Part shown: positions 1 to 5,757 of the stretch, in pieces
How the letters are laid out: every line of letters starts with the position of its first letter
Position numbering within the stretch: position 1 is the stretch's first letter
NCBI GenBank assembly: GCA_023405565.1
Contig: JAEXXW010000097.1
Coordinates: 1-7,012, forward strand
Reading direction: 5' to 3'
DNA length: 7,012 bases
Source: Pseudomonadota bacterium
Lineage (GTDB): Bacteria > Pseudomonadota > Alphaproteobacteria > Rhizobiales > Xanthobacteraceae
Translations under genes and position numbers: made by a program
The notes under the pieces: generated by a model
What the model was told of the DNA's origin: nothing
The model's input: the letters and a program-made list of their open reading frames with translations, nothing else
Database searches by the model: none

Positions 1-896
1 TGGGTATTGGCGGACAGCGCGCTGCCTTGGCCGGTTTCGAAATACATGACATTGCTGCCGACCGTGCCGCGCTTCAGCGATTGCGCGGCATCGTGCGCTT
101 CGGTGAGCAAGGCGAGATCGATGCCGAAGCTCCTGTTCGCGGCCTGCGTGCCGGCGATGGACTGAAACACGAGATCGACGGGCGAGCCTTTGCGCATCAA
201 TTCGAGCGTGGTCGTGACATGCGCCAGCACGCAGCTTTGCGTCGGAATATCGAGCTTCTGCCGGATATCGTCGAGCATGCAGAGGAGCGTATGCGCGCGA
301 TCGACGCTGTCGGTCGCCGGATTGATGCCGATCACGGCATCGCCAGCGCCGAGCAGCAGACCATCGAGGATGCTGGCAGCAATGCCGCGCGCATCGTCGG
401 TCGGGTGGTTGGGCTGCAGACGGACGGAGAGATGTCCCGGCAGACCGACGGTATTGCGGAAGCGCGTGACGACCGAGCATTTTGCCGCCATCATCATCAG
501 GTCTTGCAGCCGGCTGATCTTGGCGACGGCAGCGGCCATTTCCGGCGTGATGCCGGGTGCAAGGGCGGAGAGGTTTGTGGTCGTGGCGTTGTCGGACAAC
601 AGCCAGTCGCGAAAGCCGCCGACGGTGAGATGTGATACCTTGGCGAAGGCGTCGCGATCATGCGTGTCGGCGATGAGGCGGGTGACTTCGTCGCTCTCGT
701 AAGGAACGATGTCGTGGCGCAGGAAAGTATCGAGCGGCAGATCGGCAAGGGCATATTGCGCGGCGACGCGTTCTTCACCCGTTTCGGCAGCAAGGCCGGC
801 GAGCTGGTCGCCGCTGCGCAAGGGCGTGGCCTTGGCCAGCAGCGTCTTCAGGTCGTTGAACGTGTAGCTCCGGGTTCCGAGTGTCGTTCGATACAT
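1..896 (-). CDS. eutB: Ethanolamine ammonia-lyase large subunit EutB (partial, C-terminus cut off by window edge)
   Basis: EutB is the catalytic heavy chain of the adenosylcobalamin-dependent lyase that splits ethanolamine into acetaldehyde and ammonia in the cytoplasm, working with the small subunit EutC. The 298 residues seen align from end to end with the start of E. coli EutB, which has about 453. Family landmarks are RSGDQLAG (27-34), the strand GLPGHLSVRLQPN (151-163), GDAVIGINPATD (185-196), PTQSCVLAHVTT (218-229) and YFETGQGSALSAN (285-297). R159, Q161, N192 and E287 fall where E. coli EutB has its substrate-binding R160, Q162, N193 and E287. The ATG at 896 fits the E. coli N-terminus; AGGA lies 12 bases upstream, a slightly long spacing. 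The frame is open to base 1, so roughly the last 155 residues are missing. eutC would be expected just beyond the left edge. It is transcribed divergently from the trans-sulfuration gene. Confidence 0.97.
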   Translation of the reverse strand, partial: MYRTTLGTRSYTFNDLKTLLAKATPLRSGDQLAGLAAETGEERVAAQYALADLPLDTFLRHDIVPYESDEVTRLIADTHDRDAFAKVSHLTVGGFRDWLLSDNATTTNLSALAPGITPEMAAAVAKISRLQDLMMMAAKCSVVTRFRNTVGLPGHLSVRLQPNHPTDDARGIAASILDGLLLGAGDAVIGINPATDSVDRAHTLLCMLDDIRQKLDIPTQSCVLAHVTTTLELMRKGSPVDLVFQSIAGTQAANRSFGIDLALLTEAHDAAQSLKRGTVGSNVMYFETGQGSALSANT

Positions 897-967
897 CGGG
901 AGTCGTGGTCCTGTGCCGCCGTATAGGGCGGAATGCGCGGTGAGATACCGATGGCTGAAATATACAC

Positions 968-984
968 TTCGGTCCTGGACCGAA
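968..984. promoter_or_regulatory. Perfect 8+1+8 palindrome, candidate operator in the eutB divergent promoter region
   Basis: TTCGGTCCTGGACCGAA reads as two perfect 8-base inverted arms around a single central base. It lies 72 bases upstream of the eutB start and 111 bases upstream of the opposite gene. On the minus strand a TATATT (964-959) sits next to it and would serve as a -10 for eutB, placing the palindrome in the -10/-35 spacer, a typical repressor position. No good -35 is visible, so activator dependence is also possible. The GGTCC/GGACC half sites resemble sites of GntR/FadR-type dimeric regulators, but the regulator cannot be named from this window. The symmetry is seen directly; the function is inferred. 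Confidence 0.5.
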
Positions 985-1095
985 ATACAGCATCTCATTC
1001 TATGGCGTGACCTGACGAATGTTTTGTGATTACTGCCTGCTGAATCTTTCCTCATTCGGCTTAACGCCGCTGACAGCCATATTGGTGGTTCGGAA

Positions 1096-2265
1096 ATGAC
1101 CAAGCCCAACCGTCCCGGCTTTGCCACCCGCTGCATCCATGCCGGCCAGTCGCCCGATCCGACAACGGGCGCGGTAATGATGCCGATCTATGCGACGTCG
1201 ACCTATGTGCAGCAGAGCCCGGGTGTGCACAAAGGCTACGAATATGCGCGGTCGCAGAACCCGACCCGCATGACATTCGAGCGCTGCGTGGCTGACCTGG
1301 AAAGCGGGACGGCCGGATTTGCCTTTGCCTCGGGCTTGGCGGCGATCTCGACCATTCTGGAATGCCTCGATCAGGGCTCGCATATCGTTGCGACCGACGA
1401 CATTTATGGCGGAACACGGCGGCTGTTCACGCGCGTGCGCAACCGGTCGGCTGGCCTCGACACGAGTTTTGTTGACCTGAGCGACCTTGCTGCGATCGAG
1501 AAAGCGATCCGGCCGGAAACGAAAATGATCTGGGTCGAGACACCGACCAATCCGCTGCTGAAGCTGGCCGACCTCACGCGTATCGCCGAGCTTGCGCGCA
1601 AGCACAAGCTGATTGCGGTGGCCGACAACACCTTTGCCAGCCCGTATATCCAGCGACCGATTGAACACGGTTTCGATATTTCCGTGCATTCGACCACGAA
1701 ATATCTCAACGGCCATTCCGACATGGTCGGTGGGCTCGCTGTCGTGGGCGACAACGCGACGTTGCGCGATCAGCTCAAATTTCTTCAGAACGCGATCGGC
1801 GGCATTCAGGGACCGTTCGATTCCTTCCTTGCGCTGCGCGGCGTGAAGACCTTGTCATTGCGCATGGAGCGGCAATCGGCGTCGGCACTCAGGATCGCCG
1901 AATGGCTGGAAGCGCATCCGAAGGTGAACCGGGTGATCTATCCGGGCCTCACGAGCCATCCGCAGCATGCGCTGGCGAAGGCGCAGATGCGCGCCTTCGG
2001 TGGCATGATCTCGGCAGAACTGAAGACTGATCTCGATGGTGCAAAGGCGTTTCTCGAGCGCACCGAATTGTTCGCGCTGGCTGAAAGCCTCGGCGCGATC
2101 GAGAGCCTGATCGAGCATCCCGGTATCATGACGCATGGCTCGGTGCCGCCGGAGGTGAGGGCGGAACTGGGCATCACGGATGGGTTGATCCGTCTCTCCG
2201 TCGGGATCGAGGATGTGGACGACCTGATCGCCGACCTTGATGGTGCGTTCGCGGCGATCAAGTAA
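1096..2265 (+). CDS. PLP-dependent trans-sulfuration enzyme, probably cystathionine gamma-lyase
   Basis: This 389-residue protein has the usual length of the Cys/Met metabolism PLP family (fold type I, cytoplasmic homotetramers). The likely reaction is cleavage of cystathionine to cysteine, 2-oxobutyrate and ammonia. Motifs in order: YEYARSQNPTR (48-58; Y50 and R52 would contact the cofactor phosphate of the partner subunit), ASGLAA (78-83), DDIYGGT (101-107; Y104 stacks on PLP), VETPTNP (147-153), VADNTF (175-180; D177 pairs with the pyridine nitrogen), STTKYLNGHSD (199-209; K202 is the Schiff-base lysine) and LIRLSVGIED (364-373; R366 binds the substrate carboxylate). VIYPGLTSHPQH (280-291) and FASGLAA resemble eukaryotic gamma-lyases more than E. 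coli MetB. Cystathionine gamma-synthase, beta-lyase or O-acetylhomoserine sulfhydrylase cannot be excluded from sequence alone. GGTGG lies 7 bases before the ATG. It seems monocistronic: eutB diverges and the next gene converges. Confidence 0.93.
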   Translation: MTKPNRPGFATRCIHAGQSPDPTTGAVMMPIYATSTYVQQSPGVHKGYEYARSQNPTRMTFERCVADLESGTAGFAFASGLAAISTILECLDQGSHIVATDDIYGGTRRLFTRVRNRSAGLDTSFVDLSDLAAIEKAIRPETKMIWVETPTNPLLKLADLTRIAELARKHKLIAVADNTFASPYIQRPIEHGFDISVHSTTKYLNGHSDMVGGLAVVGDNATLRDQLKFLQNAIGGIQGPFDSFLALRGVKTLSLRMERQSASALRIAEWLEAHPKVNRVIYPGLTSHPQHALAKAQMRAFGGMISAELKTDLDGAKAFLERTELFALAESLGAIESLIEHPGIMTHGSVPPEVRAELGITDGLIRLSVGIEDVDDLIADLDGAFAAIK

Positions 2266-2271
2266 GATCGG

Positions 2272-2426
2272 CCTCATGGTGAGGAGACCCAAAGGGGGCG
2301 TCCCGAACATCGCAAGTCGGCTGTAGCCGGCTTGCGCATCAATCTTGTCGATCTTGGGCAAGCCCAAGATCGAAGGGCCGCCCGGATCCTTCGAGACGCG
2401 CACTTCGTGCGCTCCTCAGGATGAGG
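2272..2426. repeat. Dispersed intergenic palindromic repeat with nested hairpins
   Basis: This element fills most of the gap between two convergent genes. Its ends are inverted copies of each other: 2272-2286 and 2412-2426 match in 13 of 15 positions, and each end is itself a small hairpin (CCTCA, 3-base loop, TGAGG). A second pair of arms, GGCGTCCCGAA (2297-2307) and TTCGAGACGCG (2390-2400), pairs in 9 of 11 positions. Three inner hairpins follow: 2311-2336 (12-base arms, one mismatch), 2348-2373 (12-base perfect arms) and 2398-2412 (GCGCAC, TTC loop, GTGCGC). I recognise this end motif as common between genes in Bradyrhizobium, Rhodopseudomonas and relatives; that is memory, not a search. 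No coding potential is apparent. The remaining bases of the gap (2427-2451) hold nothing I can identify. Confidence 0.75.
2348..2373. terminator. Strong perfect hairpin between convergent genes, possible bidirectional terminator
   Basis: The arms TCGATCTTGGGC and GCCCAAGATCGA are exact reverse complements separated by AA; in RNA the top pair or two would open to make the loop. It lies 82 bases after the stop of the trans-sulfuration gene and 78 bases beyond the stop of the ATP-grasp gene, so it could act on transcripts from both sides. No U-tract follows on either strand, so a classical intrinsic terminator is not supported. It may simply be the core of the surrounding repeat. Confidence 0.3.
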
Positions 2427-2451
2427 GGCGGAGCTAGATAGGTTTTGACGA

Positions 2452-3468
2452 CTATCCCTGCATGCGCCGCCCGCGCTGCAGTCCGAGCTGGACGATCCTT
2501 CGCAGCATCTCCGAGTATTTGAGGCCGCCATATTCGGCGGCTTCCGCGAAGACTTCGTGACGTGCGATTTCCGGATTGGGATTGGCTTCGAGAAAATAGG
2601 GTGTGCCGTCGGCAGCAAGGCGGAAATCGATGCGTGCATAGCCGTCGAGCTCGAGCGTGCGGCAGATGCGGCGTGTCAGACTGTAGATGCGCTTTTCGAT
2701 CTCAGGCGGAAGGTCGATGGCGGCGCCCTGCAGGATGCCGCGCTCTTCCTGATATTTGACGTCGAACTTCACCTTGGCTGTGGCGATGCGGTTGCCGATA
2801 TCGCCGAACTCCAGTTCCCAGATCGGTAAGACGCGCATGCGCTCGTTGCCGATCACGCTGACATAGAGTTCGCGGCCGTCGATATATTGTTCGGCGATCG
2901 CCGCGGTGCCGATCTTCTCATGAATGAAGGTGACGCGTTCCTGCAGCTTGTCGTCGCTATCGACAATCGATTTCTGTGCAATGCCGAGCGACGCATCTTC
3001 ACTGAGGCTCTTCACAATCAGAGGAAAAGGCAGGCGGTCCGGCCGCTTGATCTTCCGGTTCATCGGAAAGACAGCGAAGGCCGGTGTCGGAATGCGGTGA
3101 TAGTGGACAAGCTTTTTCGACAGATCCTTGCCGCGCGACAGGATCAGCCCGCGTGGATTGCAGCCGGTATAGGGGATACGGATCAGTTCGAGATAGCTGG
3201 CGACATTCTGGTCGTAGGCCGGCTCGCCATGGAATTCTTCAAGAAGGTTGAAGACGATGTCGGGCTTGAAGCTTTCGATTTCCTGACGGATAGGGCGTAA
3301 TTCATATTGTACACCCAGCACGCGGACTTCGTGCCGAGCCTTTCGCAATGTGTTGACGACGTCATAGCCGGTCTTGAAGGCGAGTATTTCCTGCTCGCTG
3401 TAACCTTTGATCGAATCCGGCGGCGCCTGCTCTGGATGCAAAAGGACCAGAACGCGCGTTCTTTTCAT
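2452..3468 (-). CDS. ATP-grasp enzyme, D-Ala-D-Ala ligase-like (peptide or amide ligase of unknown substrate)
   Basis: The 338-residue protein has the C-terminal ATP-grasp fold of the Ddl family: PYTGCNP (99-105), KSLSEDASLGI (153-163; K153 for ATP phosphates, 159-163 the small-residue loop), the EQYIDGRELYVSVIG strand (193-207), DGYARIDFR (275-283) and FLEANPNPE (292-300). D281, E294 and N296 are the expected Mg ligands. ATP-grasp ligases activate a carboxylate as acyl phosphate and join it to an amine. It lacks the N-terminal GGxSxE-type signature of true Ddl, having HPEQAPPDSIKGYSEQE instead, so a role in cell-wall D-Ala-D-Ala synthesis is unlikely. There is no signal peptide. The ATG at 3468 shares an ATGA overlap with the metallopeptidase stop, implying translational coupling; a GTG four codons upstream (3480) is a less likely start. 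It is the last gene of the minus-strand array. The substrate is unknown. Confidence 0.88.
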   Translation of the reverse strand: MKRTRVLVLLHPEQAPPDSIKGYSEQEILAFKTGYDVVNTLRKARHEVRVLGVQYELRPIRQEIESFKPDIVFNLLEEFHGEPAYDQNVASYLELIRIPYTGCNPRGLILSRGKDLSKKLVHYHRIPTPAFAVFPMNRKIKRPDRLPFPLIVKSLSEDASLGIAQKSIVDSDDKLQERVTFIHEKIGTAAIAEQYIDGRELYVSVIGNERMRVLPIWELEFGDIGNRIATAKVKFDVKYQEERGILQGAAIDLPPEIEKRIYSLTRRICRTLELDGYARIDFRLAADGTPYFLEANPNPEIARHEVFAEAAEYGGLKYSEMLRRIVQLGLQRGRRMQG

Positions 3469-4493
3469 AGGGCATACCACTGTCGACGGGACGGACTATA
3501 TAGCGAGTGGACCGTCTTCGCCGTTAACAAAACGGTGAAATCTGTTCGTAATTGCCGTTCGGGACCGACAGCGCGCAATTTCAGTTCCCGGCAACGGTCG
3601 ATCATGTCGTCGAGAACGGTATCGAGTGTCAACTGATATTCGCCGGTCCAGCGGGCCACCATCTGCCGAATATGGGAGCGATTGCGGCGGATGAATTCGG
3701 CGGCCGTGGGCGATGTGCCGACATGCTTCTGCTCGCTGGAGAAGATGCGCAGCAATTCGCGATCATAGGTACGGGGCGTATCGACGGCGTAGAAGGCCTG
3801 CTTCTTCTCGTAATGATCGGCGAGCGTCGTCGTGATCTTGCCGAGTGGATGCACAGCGGGGCCGCGCGGCAATTGCGAGCGCTGGCCGGCGATCTCGTTC
3901 ATGACTTCGTCGACATATTCGAGTTTGCGCAGGGCCGGCCAGCCGGCATAGCGCTTGCGCCAATCCGAGCGTGGTTTCAGCCACACGGCGAATGTCTCTG
4001 CGAAGTCTTCATCCGGATGGCTCTGCGCATACCAGAGGCGCAGATGCTGCACGTAATTCTTGCTGGCCGGGTTGGGGCGGTAATAGCGCGGATAATGCGC
4101 CGAGGAATTGCCGAACAATTCCTGCCAGCGGCGGCGGCGTTGCAGCTTGAACGCATTCTGGATCACGTGACCTGTTTCGTGACGCAGGATGCGCATACAG
4201 TCGATACGCGTGCCGCCTTCGACATCGATGATCATCTTGCGCTCGAGCCGCATCAGGCGCGGATGCGCAAGATAGAACGGGATAGCGATGCCCGGCGTCG
4301 TATCCGGGCTGAACCATTCATCCGACAGCCAGACATGCGGCCGGATGCGCAAATCCCGCTCCTCCAGCTCTTCGTAGAGATCCTGCAGACAGTCTTCGAG
4401 CCACGTGCCGTCGACACGGACATGCAAGTCCTTGAGCCGCAGTTTCAGCAGCTTGTCGTCCGGCAGCGAAGCCCATTTGAATCCGCGCTGCAT
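3465..4493 (-). CDS. Putative zinc-dependent metallopeptidase (HExxH, gluzincin-like)
   Basis: This 342-residue protein has no signal peptide or membrane segment, so it is probably cytoplasmic. LRHETGHVIQNAF (103-115) holds a canonical HExxH: H105 and H109 as zinc ligands and E106 as general base. About 50 residues on, HPDEDFAETFAVWL (159-172) offers ExxxE (E162, E166), the usual helix for the third ligand in gluzincins. This arrangement recalls the putative zinc-binding peptidase family Peptidase_Mx; that assignment is from memory. The N-terminal part (20-60) looks helical and charged (EDCLQDLYEELEERDLRI), and the C-terminal part (220-342) has no recognised motif. GGGAG lies almost against the ATG at 4493, a tight spacing. 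The stop codon of the solute-binding protein gene is 15 bases upstream, and the gene's own TGA overlaps the ATP-grasp start. That coupling suggests the two proteins act together, perhaps one making and one cleaving a peptide bond; this is inference. Confidence 0.82.
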   Translation of the reverse strand: MQRGFKWASLPDDKLLKLRLKDLHVRVDGTWLEDCLQDLYEELEERDLRIRPHVWLSDEWFSPDTTPGIAIPFYLAHPRLMRLERKMIIDVEGGTRIDCMRILRHETGHVIQNAFKLQRRRRWQELFGNSSAHYPRYYRPNPASKNYVQHLRLWYAQSHPDEDFAETFAVWLKPRSDWRKRYAGWPALRKLEYVDEVMNEIAGQRSQLPRGPAVHPLGKITTTLADHYEKKQAFYAVDTPRTYDRELLRIFSSEQKHVGTSPTAAEFIRRNRSHIRQMVARWTGEYQLTLDTVLDDMIDRCRELKLRAVGPERQLRTDFTVLLTAKTVHSLYSPSRRQWYAL

Positions 4494-4508
4494 TCTCCCG
4501 TCGGTCTC

Positions 4509-5534
4509 CTAGTTCTTCGGTTTCAGGTCGAGTGTCTTGGCGATGCGGGCCGTCAGGTCCGACTGCTCCTTGATCGTGCTCGCAAGCTCGTCGGGGCTTC
4601 CAGTCCGCACCACCTGTCCGGTCGCCAGGAGGCGATCCGACACCGCTTTGTCGGACACCACCTCCGCCACGTCTCGTGCAATGCGTTCTCGCAAATCACG
4701 TGCCATGGTCTTGGGGCCATAGAGCCCGGCCGTGGTTTCCACCGCAAGTCCGCCGAAGCCGAGCTCGTGCACGGTCGGAACATCCGGCGCAAACGATGCC
4801 CGCTCGCGGCTGGTCACGGCCAGGATGCGGATCTTGCCGGCATTGACCAGCGGCTGGACGATCGCGACCGAGGTCAGAAGGAAGTCGATCTGGTTGCCGG
4901 CGAGGGCGGTGGCCGCCTCAACGATATTCTTGAAGGGGATTTTGGTCGCCTGCAGCCCTTGCGTCTTGATGAAGTAATCGAGCGTGAAGTCGGGCACGCC
5001 CGGGGCGCCGGTGACGTTCATCTTGCCGGGCGCGGCGCGGGTCGCGGCAACGAACTGGCCGAGAGTCTGGATCGGCGAGGAGGCCGGCACGTTCACGCAG
5101 AGGACCGTATCGGTCACCCGCGCGATCGGCGTCATGTCGCGCTCGAAATCGTAGGTCATTTTGTCGAGCGTATAGGGATGCGCCATGAAGGAGGCGCTGG
5201 AGGAATAGAGCAAGACGTGATCGTCGTTGGCCTGCAGGAAGGTGTTGATGGCGAGCAGGCCGTCGGCGCCCGGCTTGTTCTCGATGATGACCGGCTGGCC
5301 CCATTTGGCCTGCAGCTTGTCGGTCATCAGGCGGGCGGCGACGTCGGTCGCGCTGCCGGCGCCGAAGGGCAGGACCAGCCGCACCGGGCGTTGCGGCCAG
5401 CTTTGCGCCTGCGCTTCCGCGGGCGCCTCGGCCATCGCCAGCATCGCGCCAAAAAGCCCGGCCGCAAAGGCCGCCGCAGTCCTGCGCTTGGGCGCCATCC
5501 GCGCCTGGCTCATGCCGATGTCCCGGTTCGTCAT
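4509..5534 (-). CDS. TctC/Bug-family periplasmic solute-binding protein
   Basis: This 341-residue protein matches the tripartite tricarboxylate transporter receptor (TctC, also called Bug) family, which binds carboxylates or similar small organic molecules in the periplasm. Residues 14-44 form a signal peptide: PKRR, a hydrophobic AAAFAAGLFGAMLAM core, and likely cleavage near AEAQAQ-S. Mature protein begins SWPQRPVRLVLPFGAGSATD (45-64), followed by VIIENKPGADG (82-92); both are hallmark Bug sequences. FGAGSATDVAARL (57-69) is the ligand loop. GGGAG (5547-5543) sits 8 bases before the ATG at 5534, supporting this start over in-frame ATGs at codons 8 and 13. No TctA or TctB membrane gene is in the window, so it is an orphan receptor, as is common for this family. 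It heads a tight array with the metallopeptidase (15-base gap) and ATP-grasp genes. The ligand cannot be predicted. Confidence 0.95.
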   Translation of the reverse strand: MTNRDIGMSQARMAPKRRTAAAFAAGLFGAMLAMAEAPAEAQAQSWPQRPVRLVLPFGAGSATDVAARLMTDKLQAKWGQPVIIENKPGADGLLAINTFLQANDDHVLLYSSSASFMAHPYTLDKMTYDFERDMTPIARVTDTVLCVNVPASSPIQTLGQFVAATRAAPGKMNVTGAPGVPDFTLDYFIKTQGLQATKIPFKNIVEAATALAGNQIDFLLTSVAIVQPLVNAGKIRILAVTSRERASFAPDVPTVHELGFGGLAVETTAGLYGPKTMARDLRERIARDVAEVVSDKAVSDRLLATGQVVRTGSPDELASTIKEQSDLTARIAKTLDLKPKN

Positions 5535-5591
5535 ATCTTGTGCTCCCGCGTTTCCACTTGCCCAGCGCTCTCACGGCGTGGTGTCACACAA

Positions 5592-5620
5592 TTGATAACG
5601 GCGATTCCGCATTGCCTCAA
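5592..5620 (-). promoter_or_regulatory. Candidate sigma-70-type promoter for the solute-binding protein operon
   Basis: On the minus strand TTGAGG (5620-5615) and TATCAA (5597-5592) are separated by 17 bases and match the -35 and -10 consensus at 4 of 6 positions each. Transcription would start near 5585, giving a leader of about 50 bases. A small symmetric GTGT-C-ACAC (5581-5589) lies at the predicted start. This is a motif match only. Confidence 0.4.
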
Positions 5621-5659
5621 TTCTGGCGGGCAAGTATCCGATCCGGACAGCCATCAAAA

Positions 5660-5689
5660 TTGAACCGCTTGCGCCTTTCATGCGACTAT
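5660..5689 (+). promoter_or_regulatory. Weak candidate promoter for the caspase-like gene
   Basis: TTGAAC (5660-5665) and GACTAT (5684-5689) are separated by 18 bases, about 60 bases upstream of the likely start codon. The -35 is good and the -10 is poor. The rest of the gap down to 5757 shows no clear operator or terminator. Confidence 0.22.
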
Positions 5690-5757
5690 CGCTGACCGGA
5701 TGCCTGTTCCAGGCGCCGGATTTCTAGGCTTCGCGGCGTTCTGAAGGGGGGCGCATC

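Noticed and set aside
27..635. 202-codon plus-strand frame opposite eutB
   Set aside because: The minus strand encodes an unmistakable EutB through the whole interval; the plus frame is its antisense shadow.
1030..1716. 228-codon minus-strand frame opposite the trans-sulfuration gene
   Set aside because: It is in the same exact antisense register as a well-conserved enzyme and has low-complexity Arg/Gly/His-rich content, so it is a by-product of codon bias.
2272..2426. CRISPR array or insertion sequence
   Set aside because: There are no regularly spaced direct repeats and no transposase frame; the structure is inverted repeats and hairpins only.
2452..3468. Annotation as the cell-wall D-alanine-D-alanine ligase (ddl)
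   Set aside because: The N-terminal Ddl signature is missing, and the neighbours are a peptidase and a solute-binding protein rather than mur/fts genes.
3552..5663. 703-codon open frame on the plus strand, opposite the solute-binding protein and metallopeptidase genes
   Set aside because: Its codons lie exactly opposite the sense codons, and the two minus-strand genes share one frame (start codons 1041 bases apart), so stops could arise only from the sense codons TTA, CTA and TCA, which are rare in GC-rich genes. The translation is Arg/His/Gly-rich and resembles no family, while both sense proteins carry clear motifs.
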